From positions 1 through 11,326 of the forward strand of contig JAFYUG010000058.1 of the NCBI GenBank assembly GCA_017558545.1: a stretch of 11,326 bases of DNA, in the 5' to 3' direction. The notes beneath the pieces are model-generated. The model was not told the origin of the DNA. It searched no databases and saw only the letters and a program-made list of their open reading frames with translations. Of the stretch, positions 1 through 6,400 are shown one piece after another. Both the position numbers and the translations under genes were made by a program. Origin of the DNA: Oscillospiraceae bacterium (lineage in GTDB: Bacteria; Bacillota; Clostridia; Oscillospirales; Oscillospiraceae). Numbering within the stretch: position 1 is the stretch's first letter; each line of letters starts with the position of its first letter.

Positions 1-2
1 AC

Positions 3-1319
3 ATCCCCGACGATGCCCTTCGCGCATCCCGCATGGCAGCTTTCGGCGCGGCCATAGGCTGTCTTGAGGAAAAGATGCTGCCTCTGCTGAAGGAAAAGAA
101 CATGGAAAAGCTCTATTTTGAGATAGAGCTGCCTCTTTGCGCCGTTTTGGCGGACATGGAGCAGCAGGGCTTCCTTGTGGACAGAGCTGCCCTTCGCTCC
201 TTTGGCGAGAGCATAAGCCGCGACATTGACGCTTTGCAGAATAATATTTATCTCTTGGCAGGAGAAGAATTCAACATCAACTCCCCCAAGCAGCTGGGAA
301 CGGTGCTTTTTGATAAGCTCATGCTGCCCCACGGCAAGAAAACCAAAACCGGCTGGTCCACCAATGCAGATATTTTGGATAAGCTTAGAGATAAGCACCC
401 CATCATAGATCAGATTTTGGAATACCGCACCCTCACCAAGCTGAAAAGCACCTATGCCGAGGGTCTTTTGAAGGTTATTGCCCATGACGGACGCATACAC
501 ACCTCCTTCCAAATGACCGTTACCGCCACAGGCCGCCTCAGCTCCACCGAGCCCAACTTGCAGAACATTCCCATCCGCAAGGCCGTTGGCGCGGAAATAC
601 GCCGCATGTTCGTGGCCGAGGAGGGCAAGGTGCTCATAGATGCCGACTATAGCCAGATTGAGCTGCGTCTTTTGGCTCATATCTCCGGTGACGAGAACAT
701 GATAGGAGCATTCCGCTCAGGGGAAGATGTTCACCGCTTCACCGCCTCTCAGGTTTTCTCCGTGCCCATGGAGGAGGTCACTTCCCAGCAGAGAAGCGCC
801 GCCAAGGCCGTTAACTTCGGCATAGTTTACGGCATAGGCTCATGGTCTTTGGCTCAGGATATTGGCGTTTCCCCCGCCGAGGCCAAGGCCTATATGGACG
901 CCTATCTGGAAAAATACAGCGGCGTTCGGGAGTATCAGAAAAACATAATTGAAAAGGCCAAGGCTGAGGGCTTTGTTGCCACCCTTTACGGCAGACAGCG
1001 CGCCTTGCCCGAGCTTAAAAGCAGCAACTTCAACATGCGCTCTTTCGGCGAGCGCGTGGCTCTCAATATGCCCATTCAGGGCTCTGCCGCCGACCTTATC
1101 AAGATTGCCATGGTGAATGTCCATCGCCGTCTGAAGGATGAAGGTCTCAAGGCCAAGCTCATTTTGCAGGTTCATGACGAACTCATCGTTGAAGCCCCCA
1201 TCCACGAGGGAGAGAAGGTCTGCGCCATAGTCCGCGAGGAGATGGAAAAGGCAGGCTCCTTCGCCGTTCCCATCACCGCCGAGGCAAAAATGGGTCTCAA
1301 CTGGGCGGAGGCACACTGA
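3..1319 (+). CDS. polA: DNA polymerase I, C-terminal part (5' end outside the window)
   Basis: Family A DNA polymerase, used in gap filling, Okazaki fragment processing and repair. The frame is open from base 3 with no start of its own, so the ATG at 33 is internal and the 5' nuclease part lies upstream. Visible are the end of the 3'-5' exonuclease-like region and the complete polymerase domain. Motif A reads DADYSQIELR, with the catalytic Asp codon at 645-647. The O-helix reads QRSAAKAVNFGIVYG (789-833) and keeps the Arg, Lys, Phe and Tyr that contact the incoming nucleotide. Motif C reads QVHDELI, with the catalytic Asp-Glu codons at 1176-1181. The TATGRLSS primer-contact motif is also present. 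Just after the O-helix the sequence runs GIGSWSLAQ, somewhat unlike the usual GISDFGL-type wording. The stop is one base before the next start, so the two genes are probably co-transcribed. Whether the exonuclease site is active cannot be judged here. Confidence 0.97.
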   Translation: MPDDALRASRMAAFGAAIGCLEEKMLPLLKEKNMEKLYFEIELPLCAVLADMEQQGFLVDRAALRSFGESISRDIDALQNNIYLLAGEEFNINSPKQLGTVLFDKLMLPHGKKTKTGWSTNADILDKLRDKHPIIDQILEYRTLTKLKSTYAEGLLKVIAHDGRIHTSFQMTVTATGRLSSTEPNLQNIPIRKAVGAEIRRMFVAEEGKVLIDADYSQIELRLLAHISGDENMIGAFRSGEDVHRFTASQVFSVPMEEVTSQQRSAAKAVNFGIVYGIGSWSLAQDIGVSPAEAKAYMDAYLEKYSGVREYQKNIIEKAKAEGFVATLYGRQRALPELKSSNFNMRSFGERVALNMPIQGSAADLIKIAMVNVHRRLKDEGLKAKLILQVHDELIVEAPIHEGEKVCAIVREEMEKAGSFAVPITAEAKMGLNWAEAH

Positions 1320-1320
1320 T

Positions 1321-2571
1321 ATGGTAACTTACAAAGAAGCCGGCAAAATGCTGGACAAGGCCATGGAGGCTCTGCCCCAAGGGATATTTGACGGTCTCAA
1401 CGGAGGAGTTAACCTTATAGAAGAGGCCAAAAGCGATGGCCGGGGCGGCTACATCATGGGTCTTTACCATAACAACATGATGGGTCGCTATATAGAGATT
1501 TTTTATGGCTCCTTTGCGGAGCTTTATGGGGATATTCCCCCCATGCAGTTTGAAAAGCGCCTGAAAAGCACCCTCCACCACGAGCTCACCCACCACATAG
1601 AAGGTCTTGCGGGAGACCGCAGCCTTGAGCATTGGGACGAGGATCAGGATTTCCTTTGGGCAGGCATGGAGGAAGAGCCCCTCACCGTGGGCAGCGTTCT
1701 CTTCGCCGATGATGATGACTGCGCCCTTGCCCCTGCCGCCAAGGCGCTTTGGCAGATTTATGCTTTCGAGCGCTGCGCGGACATTCCCGCGGAAAGCGCA
1801 GGAATTTTCTCCGCCGGCAACACTCTCCACCCCGACTGTCTGAAAGCCGCCGAGGAAAAGGGAGCATCCTACCGCGGCCATAGCCCCAAAGAGCTCACCG
1901 AAGAGCTTTTTGATAGCTGCGACGCGGTTATGTGCATGAGCCTTGCTCAGGCAGACGAGCTTATGGAGCGCTTTCTCGGATGTGAGAGCAAAATTCTCTG
2001 CATAGACGAGAGGGATATTCTCCGCCCCCGCATGAAAATAGGCTGGAAGCAGGCCATAGAGCGCCTTCGCGCCGCCATAGATGCTCAGACGGAGCTTTTG
2101 CGCGCCCCCTCCGCCGAGGGAATTGAGATTATTCCCCTCACAGCATCTTGTCCTGAGCACATTTCCGCCGCCATTGCCGCTTTGGAGGAGAAGGAATTTT
2201 CCACCCCCTGGAGCGAGGATATGCTCCGCCGCGCCTTTGCCGATGAAAATAAGCTCTTCTTCGCCGCCATGGACGGAGATGTTACCGCCGCTTACATTGG
2301 CGCCCAGCTTATTTTTGAGGAGCTGGAAATTTTCAATGTGGCCACCGATGAGGCTTACCGAGGCCGGGGCATAGCCAAGGCCTTGGCGGAAAAGCTCATT
2401 GATGAGGCCAGGGAAAAGGGAGCAGAGCGCATCACCCTTGAAGTTCGCGTCTCCAACACCCCCGCCATTGGACTTTACACAAAGCTGGGCTTCGAGGAAG
2501 TTGGCAGACGGAAAAATTATTACCAAAAGCCCCGGGAAGACGCCATTTTGATGGATTTGAATTTGGTGTAA
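1321..2571 (+). CDS. Three-domain fusion: zincin-like metallopeptidase, degenerate LMW phosphatase, RimI-type N-acetyltransferase
   Basis: 416 residues. Residues 1-115 resemble the Zincin_1 metallopeptidase family, with a zinc motif HELTH at 87-91. Residues 124-255 follow the low-molecular-weight tyrosine phosphatase fold: VLF strand, SAG at 159-161, GHSPKELTEE, and DAVMCMS. The P-loop aligned to VLFVCTGNTCRSP reads VLFADDDDCALAP (126-138), so the nucleophilic Cys becomes Asp130 and the loop Arg becomes Leu136. The late Asp-Pro acid motif reads Arg-Pro. This domain should be catalytically dead. Residues 268-416 are a full RimI-like GNAT: FSTPWSE, the acetyl-CoA loop YRGRGIA (346-352), and LEVRVSNTPAI with Tyr386. 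RimI acetylates the N-terminal Ala of ribosomal protein S18. The ATG is preceded by GGCGGAGG (1304-1311, 9-base spacer) and lies one base after the polA stop. RimI activity is likely from family resemblance; the role of the first two domains is unknown. Confidence 0.9.
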   Translation: MVTYKEAGKMLDKAMEALPQGIFDGLNGGVNLIEEAKSDGRGGYIMGLYHNNMMGRYIEIFYGSFAELYGDIPPMQFEKRLKSTLHHELTHHIEGLAGDRSLEHWDEDQDFLWAGMEEEPLTVGSVLFADDDDCALAPAAKALWQIYAFERCADIPAESAGIFSAGNTLHPDCLKAAEEKGASYRGHSPKELTEELFDSCDAVMCMSLAQADELMERFLGCESKILCIDERDILRPRMKIGWKQAIERLRAAIDAQTELLRAPSAEGIEIIPLTASCPEHISAAIAALEEKEFSTPWSEDMLRRAFADENKLFFAAMDGDVTAAYIGAQLIFEELEIFNVATDEAYRGRGIAKALAEKLIDEAREKGAERITLEVRVSNTPAIGLYTKLGFEEVGRRKNYYQKPREDAILMDLNLV

Positions 2572-2584
2572 TGCCCCCGCGTGC

Positions 2585-3101
2585 GATACGCTCCACTCGC
2601 TTGCGCTCGGTCGGTATGGCAGGCTTAATCCATATCCCTCACCGTAGGGAACGGTCTTGACCGTTCCGCTTGCAGGGGCTTACGGATTGCCACAGCGCCT
2701 ACGGCGCTTCGCAATGACTAATTTTTTACTCTGCACCCATTGTAGGGCGCGATGCCCACATCGCGCCGCTTGTAGGAGCTACGGATTGCCACGTCGCTGC
2801 GCTCCTCGCAATGACTATATTATTACTCCGCACCGATGTAGGGGCTGGCGTCCTCGACAGCCCGAATTGAGATACGCTCCACTCGCTTCGCTCGGTCGGT
2901 ATGACAGGCTTAATCCATATCCCTCACCGTAGGGAACGGTCTTGACCGTTCCGCTTGTAGGAGATACGGATTGCCACGTCGCTGCGCTCCTCGCAATGAC
3001 CATGATTTTAGGATTACCTCTTACTTCCTCACTCTTACTTCTTACCTCATCTTGTAGGGGCGGCTATCAGCCGCCCGCGGACGAGCAATGCTCGCCCCTA
3101 C
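2585..3101. repeat. Mosaic of interspersed hairpin repeats
   Basis: This gene-free stretch is made of several short repeat types. Type 1 starts GATACGCTCCACTCGC at 2585 and again at 2871. It continues into CCCTCACCGTAGGGAACGG and a perfect 9-bp hairpin with a TT loop (2648-2667 and 2933-2952). It ends in ACGGATTGCCAC...GCAATGAC (to 2718 and 3000). A third copy of only the last part is at 2767-2815. Type 2 begins TGTAGGG followed by a hairpin of changing sequence (2741-2768, 2837-2864, 3053-3101). Similar ATTGCGAGGAGCGCAGCGAC-type words are widespread in many bacterial genomes as non-coding interspersed repeats. Short open frames here are translations of the repeat and I do not call them genes. 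No clear promoter is seen for the downstream gene. Confidence 0.85.
3058..3076. repeat. Perfect 8-bp hairpin within the last repeat unit
   Basis: GGGCGGCT (3058-3065), loop ATC, AGCCGCCC (3069-3076). A second small stem, CGAGC-AAT-GCTCG, follows, and GTAGGGGCG (3054-3062) can pair instead with CGCCCCTAC (3093-3101). The unit can therefore form either two small hairpins or one long stem. There is no T-tract, so it is not a typical terminator. Confidence 0.7.
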
Positions 3102-3148
3102 GATATGATAATGAAACTCACGCATTACTCCGAAAGGAAAACATATAG

Positions 3149-3763
3149 ATGTATTCTCTGCAAAAACTCACAGACGCCCAGCTTCATGAAGCCTACGAGG
3201 GCGTTTTTCGGGAGGCCTTTCCCCCCGAGGAGCTAAAGCCCCTTTTCGCCATAGAAAAGATGCGCTCGGAAGGCCAATATGACACTCTCGGCCTATTTTA
3301 CGCCGGCAAGGCCTTGGGCTATATTTGCTGCTGGCTGGATGGAAAATATGTGCTTATAGACTATCTCTGCGTTGCAAGAGAAAGCCGCAACGGCGGCCTC
3401 GGCGCAAAGATAATTGAGCTTATACAAAGCTTCTACCCCAAGGGAACTGTTTTCATCGGAGAGGTTGAAGCCCCCACGGGAGACGAGGAGGCGGACAAGA
3501 TTATCCACCGCCGCCTTGGTTTTTACGCCCGCTGCGGAGCTAAGCCCATGAGCTATGACTGCGCCCTTTTCGGAGTTCACTACAAGACCATAGTCTGGTG
3601 CGAGGGCGAAATAGACGAAGAAGAGCTTTGCCGCCGCCACGACGGATTTTACAGACGAAATTTCACCCCCGCCCTTTACGCCGGTGCCATTCAGCTGCCT
3701 TTGAAAGAGGGAGAAAAGCCCTTCGACAGGCGGGAATGGGACGAGCGCCCAAATTCTAACTGA
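3149..3763 (+). CDS. GNAT family N-acetyltransferase
   Basis: 204-residue protein with one GNAT fold. The acetyl-CoA pyrophosphate loop is RNGGLGA (80-86, pattern R-x-x-G-x-G), after the core strand YVLIDYLCVA (67-76). LGFYARCG (123-130) matches the typical late GNAT segment. The substrate cannot be read from the sequence, and the C-terminal ~70 residues (HDGFYRRN onward) look lineage-specific. The ATG has AAAGGA at 3133-3138 with a 10-base spacer. The stop TGA (3761-3763) is followed at once by GGGAG and the tsaD start 13 bases on, so the two are probably one transcript with coupled translation. It lies between a RimI-containing fusion and tsaD, yet it is a different GNAT from RimI because it lacks the RVSNTPAI motif. 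Confidence 0.88.
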   Translation: MYSLQKLTDAQLHEAYEGVFREAFPPEELKPLFAIEKMRSEGQYDTLGLFYAGKALGYICCWLDGKYVLIDYLCVARESRNGGLGAKIIELIQSFYPKGTVFIGEVEAPTGDEEADKIIHRRLGFYARCGAKPMSYDCALFGVHYKTIVWCEGEIDEEELCRRHDGFYRRNFTPALYAGAIQLPLKEGEKPFDRREWDERPNSN

Positions 3764-3776
3764 GGGAGATAGATAT

Positions 3777-4790
3777 ATGATTATTATGAGCGTTGAATCC
3801 ACCTGCGATGAAACTGCGGTGGCTCTTGTCCGCGACGGACGAGAGGTTTTGACGGACCAAATATTTTCTCAGGCCGACCTCCACGCCATTTATGGCGGCG
3901 TTGTGCCCGAAATTGCCTCCCGAGGCCATGTTGAGGTTATCTATCAGCTGGCCGACCGCGCCATTGCCGCGGCGGGCATAGAGAAAAAGGATATAGACGC
4001 CGTGGCCGTAAGCTTTGCTCCCGGTCTCATTGGCGCCGTGCTGGTTGGCGTTAACTTTGCCAAAAGCGTTGCCAGCGCCCTTGGCGTGCCCCTTATCCCC
4101 GTCCACCATGTCCGCGCCCACATGGCCGCAAACTACCTTGCCTACCCCCAGCTTGAGCCTCCCTTTGTATGCCTTGCCATCTCCGGCGGCAACACCATAA
4201 TTGTGGATGTGCGCTCTTACACGGATATGCGCATCGTTGGCGCCACCCGCGACGATGCAGCAGGAGAATGCTTCGACAAAACCGCCCGCGTTTTGGGTCT
4301 TGGCTATCCCGGCGGCAAGCCCGTGGACGATCTCAGCAAGGGCGGCGACGACAGGAAGTATGTTCTCCCCATCTCCCATATTGACGGCCATCCCTATGAC
4401 ATGAGTTTTTCCGGTCTCAAAACCGCCGTTATTAACCTTGTCCACAACGCCCAGCAGAAAGGCGAGGAGCTGGATAAGCCCAGCCTTTGCGCATCCTTTG
4501 CCAAGGCCGTCAGCGACAGCCTTGTGCCCCGCACCATAGCTGCCGCCGGGGAGCTTGGCTACACAAAGCTTGTTGTTGCAGGCGGCGTTGCCGCCAACAG
4601 CCGCATCCGCGCCGATTTCGAAGCCGCCGCCAAAAAGGCGGGTCTTGAGCTTTTCGTGCCTCCCCTTCGCCTTTGCGGCGATAACGGAGCCATGGTGGGC
4701 GCTCAGGCTTACTACGAATATCTCTCCGGCAACACCGCAGACAGCGACCTCAACGCCTACGCCAGCATGGATCTGGACTCCGTGAGGTAA
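3777..4790 (+). CDS. tsaD: tRNA N6-adenosine threonylcarbamoyltransferase TsaD
   Basis: Cytoplasmic enzyme that transfers the threonylcarbamoyl group from threonylcarbamoyl-AMP to A37 of tRNAs reading ANN codons (t6A). In bacteria it works with TsaB and TsaE; TsaC/Sua5 makes the intermediate. Its 337 residues match the family length. Visible motifs are the start VESTCDETA (6-14), the metal-binding HHVRAH with His111 and His115, AISGGNT (134-140), DDAAGECFDKTARVLGL, SFSGLKTA (210-217), the nucleotide-binding VVAGGVAAN (266-274), and CGDNGAM with metal ligand Asp302. The ATG at 3777 is preferred over the in-frame ATG at 3786 because GGGAG lies 8 bases before it (3764-3768) and TsaD proteins begin MI-x-(L/I/M)-x-(I/V)-E. 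tsaB and tsaE are not in the window. The neighbourhood with RimI is a typical one. Confidence 0.98.
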   Translation: MIIMSVESTCDETAVALVRDGREVLTDQIFSQADLHAIYGGVVPEIASRGHVEVIYQLADRAIAAAGIEKKDIDAVAVSFAPGLIGAVLVGVNFAKSVASALGVPLIPVHHVRAHMAANYLAYPQLEPPFVCLAISGGNTIIVDVRSYTDMRIVGATRDDAAGECFDKTARVLGLGYPGGKPVDDLSKGGDDRKYVLPISHIDGHPYDMSFSGLKTAVINLVHNAQQKGEELDKPSLCASFAKAVSDSLVPRTIAAAGELGYTKLVVAGGVAANSRIRADFEAAAKKAGLELFVPPLRLCGDNGAMVGAQAYYEYLSGNTADSDLNAYASMDLDSVR

Positions 4791-4796
4791 AAGGCC

Positions 4797-5486
4797 ATGG
4801 ACGAGAACATTCACGCTGGCCACCGCGACCGTCTGAAAGAGCGCTTCGACGAAAACGGCCTGAAGGCCTTCAGCGATATTGAGGCGCTGGAGCTGCTGCT
4901 TTTCTACGCCATCCCCCGATGCTCCACCAACGAGATTGCCCATAGGCTTATAGACCGCTTCGGCTCTTTTAAGAATGTTATGGAGGCCGATGCCAGCGAG
5001 CTTAGCCTTGTGAAGGGCGTTGGAGAAAATGCCGCCCGACTTATCCGCATAGTTAGCGCCATGAATGCCCGCTACCTTGCCGCAAACAGACGCACAAAGG
5101 GCAGCATTTTAGGCAGCACCGAGAGCATGGTGGAATATATGTATCCCCTTTTTGCCTACACCCGGGATGAGCTGGCTTTTGCCATCTGTCTCAACGGCGC
5201 AGGCGCGGTTATTGGCTGCCATGAACTGAGCAAGGGCATGAGCAATAAGGTGGAGTTTTCTGCCCGACAGATTATCTCTCTTGCATTGCGGGACAACGCC
5301 ATTTACATGATTTTGGCTCATAACCACTTAAACGATATAGCCCTGCCCTCCAAGGCCGATGTTGCCAGCACCAAGGCCATTGAGGAATTGCTGGGGAGCA
5401 TAGGCGTTTGCCTTTTTGACCATTTTATTATCAGCGGCAACGAATATGTTTCCATGAGGGAGAGCGGCTTTTTCAAAGATGAATAA
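4797..5486 (+). CDS. radC: RadC-family JAB1/MPN-domain protein
   Basis: 229 residues, normal for the RadC/UPF0758 family. An N-terminal helix-hairpin-helix part (about 27-95, with VKGVGENAARLI at 72-83) precedes a JAB/MPN metal-binding domain (about 105-227). The metal motif H-x-H-x7-S-x2-D is intact: His175, His177, Ser185, Asp188. The usual HNHPSGDPTPS wording is replaced by HNHLNDIALPS, so the conserved Pro-Ser-Gly turn is lost while the ligands stay. RadC was named as a DNA repair protein, but its biochemical role is unsettled. The start lies 6 bases after the tsaD stop, and its GAGG (4784-4787) is inside the end of tsaD, pointing to translational coupling. It is probably the last gene of this operon. 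Confidence 0.93.
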   Translation: MDENIHAGHRDRLKERFDENGLKAFSDIEALELLLFYAIPRCSTNEIAHRLIDRFGSFKNVMEADASELSLVKGVGENAARLIRIVSAMNARYLAANRRTKGSILGSTESMVEYMYPLFAYTRDELAFAICLNGAGAVIGCHELSKGMSNKVEFSARQIISLALRDNAIYMILAHNHLNDIALPSKADVASTKAIEELLGSIGVCLFDHFIISGNEYVSMRESGFFKDE

Positions 5487-5500
5487 ATCTTAGTCAAAAA

Positions 5501-5778
5501 GGCGGCCTCACATAGGGATTTATACGCTCCAAAGTGTATCTTTTCCCGCAATACTTTGAAGAAAATCCATGGCAGGCGACAGCCTTGCCATGGATTTTTT
5601 CTTTGTCTTGCAGAAAAATATATTACTTTGGAGTGCTTTGCAGTTTTGAATAGAAGGTTTTTTTCTTGCCCCCTTTTCCGGCTCTTGCAGAAATACTTTG
5701 TGTATTTCAAAAGAGACGGGGACAGCTGCGGGGAAAAAGATTCATTCAAAACCGTACAAATCCCTATGTGAGGCCGCC
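5501..5778. mobile_element. 278-base element with inverted-repeat ends (MITE-like)
   Basis: The left end GGCGGCCTCACATAGGGATT (5501-5520) recurs as an exact reverse complement at 5759-5778. Similarity continues inward: TTATAC against TTGTAC, then TATCTTTTCCCGCA against AATCTTTTTCCCCGCA, giving imperfect arms of about 50 bases. Inside are a strong hairpin (5562-5598) and a thrice-repeated word of the form TTGCAGAAATACTTTG (around 5548, 5609 and 5684). No transposase or convincing protein frame is inside. No clear target-site duplication is visible (AAAAA on the left, TAAAG on the right). It could be a non-autonomous mobile element or a structured RNA processed from the end of the radC transcript. 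Confidence 0.6.
5562..5604 (+). terminator. Strong hairpin with T-tract, possible terminator after radC
   Basis: AAAATCCATGGCAGGC (5562-5577), loop GACA, GCCTTGCCATGGATTTT (5582-5598), then TTCTTT. The stem is about 16 bp with one bulged T. It is 76 bases past the radC stop and inside the inverted-repeat element, so it may belong to either. Confidence 0.6.
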
Positions 5779-5779
5779 T

Positions 5780-5799
5780 AAAGTGCAGCCACTTTTTTT
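5780..5799 (+). terminator. Weak terminator-like hairpin
   Basis: AAAGTG, loop CAGC, CACTTT, followed by TTTT. The stem is only 6 bp and AT-rich. It stands just outside the right inverted repeat. Confidence 0.35.
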
Positions 5800-5805
5800 G
5801 TGCAG

Positions 5806-5852
5806 ATTGCGAGGGAGCAGGATGTTTTTTCATCCTTGCTCCCTTTTGCAAT
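5806..5852. terminator. Long bulged hairpin, terminator-like
   Basis: GGGAGCAGGATG (5813-5824), loop TTTTTT, CATCCTTGCTCCC (5831-5843), flanked by ATTGC and GCAAT that extend the stem. TTTT follows the right arm on the + strand. It could end leftover transcription from the radC operon. Confidence 0.45.
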
Positions 5853-6235
5853 GCCCTCCTTGCTCTATGGTGCAAGGCTTACGTTTATGCAAACCCATAA
5901 GACATGTAGAAAACTATGCAAAATGCCGTTTGCTGGATTGTAAATAACTGGTAAAATTCCAGCAAAGCATTGGGGCGCAAGGCTTTCGCGCTTGTTGACA
6001 AGCTTGTGGAAAGTGTTGATAACTTTTGGACATGTGGATTATTTTTCATTTTTATGTAAAGCATAATTGGCGTTTTTGCGCCTTGCGTTCTCCATGTCAA
6101 CACAAAATCCTAACGCATTTTTAGATTATCAGCAAAAATCTTTGTGCAAAAAGACGTATTGACAGCTTTGATGTCGAGGAGTGTCGAAACGGCTCTTTTA
6201 CCATGTATTACTATCTGTAATCATCGGTCTTTTGG
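5853..6235. other. AT-rich non-coding stretch with DnaA-box-like words
   Basis: No credible gene is seen in about 380 bases. Around 5993-6041 there is a run of words related to the DnaA box TTATNCACA, all read on the minus strand: CTTTCCACA (6005-6013, two mismatches), TTATCAACA (6014-6022, one mismatch) and TAATCCACA (6033-6041, one mismatch). TTTTGCACA at 6143-6151 has one mismatch. TGTCGAG (6172-6178) and TGTCGAA (6182-6188) resemble Spo0A boxes. No perfect DnaA box is present, dnaA is not in the window, and gene direction does not switch here. I call it only a possible DnaA-binding region. Confidence 0.3.
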
Positions 6236-6264
6236 TTGACTTTGGCATGGGTGTGTGATATAAT
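6236..6264 (+). promoter_or_regulatory. Sigma-A promoter of the tRNA-Thr gene
   Basis: The -35 is TTGACT (6236-6241), the spacer is 17 bases, and the -10 is TATAAT (6259-6264), with an extended TG at 6256-6257. It matches consensus in 11 of 12 bases. The likely start of transcription is near 6271, about 11 bases before the mature tRNA 5' end. Confidence 0.88.
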
Positions 6265-6281
6265 TTTTTGCCTGAGAAAAT

Positions 6282-6357
6282 GCTGGTGTAGCTCAGTCAG
6301 TAGAGCATCTCACTCGTAATGAGAAGGTCACGTGTTCGAGTCACGCCACCAGCTCCA
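6282..6357 (+). tRNA. tRNA-Thr, anticodon CGU
   Basis: 76 bases including an encoded CCA (6355-6357). The acceptor arms GCTGGTG (6282-6288) and CACCAGC (6347-6353) pair perfectly. The D stem is GCTC/GAGC. The anticodon stem TCTCA/TGAGA encloses loop CTCGTAA with anticodon CGT (6315-6317), reading ACG. The T loop is TTCGAGT. U36 and A37 make it a predicted substrate for the t6A modification made by TsaD, encoded 1.5 kb upstream. Oddities: the D loop reads AGTCAGTA, with A where G18 is expected; the outermost T-stem pair is A with C; the discriminator base is U. It has its own promoter and terminator, so it is a single-gene unit. Confidence 0.95.
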
Positions 6358-6400
6358 TGAAAAAAGCCCCTTTTGTCGTAGGCAAAAGGGGCTTTTTTCA
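6358..6400 (+). terminator. Very strong intrinsic terminator after tRNA-Thr
   Basis: An 18-bp perfect stem: left arm 6358-6375 with core AGCCCCTTTTG, loop TCGTAGG (6376-6382), right arm 6383-6400 ending GGGGCTTTTTTCA. The A-run before and T-run after make it able to act in both directions. It begins on the base after the tRNA CCA. Confidence 0.95.

Noticed and set aside
33..35. ATG at 33 as the start of a short DNA polymerase
   Set aside because: The frame is open to the window edge with fitting family sequence before the ATG, so the gene simply continues upstream.
2657..3148. Small frames of 62-91 residues in the repeat block
   Set aside because: They are translations of the interspersed repeats on both strands; such repeat-derived peptides are common false gene calls.
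5318..5875. 185-residue minus-strand frame overlapping the 3' end of radC and the inverted-repeat element
   Set aside because: No domain, overlaps a real gene, and its sequence tracks the repeat and hairpin structure.
5853..6235. Chromosomal origin of replication
   Set aside because: No perfect DnaA box, no dnaA or rpmH nearby, and genes on both sides point the same way. Kept only as a low-confidence DnaA-like site.
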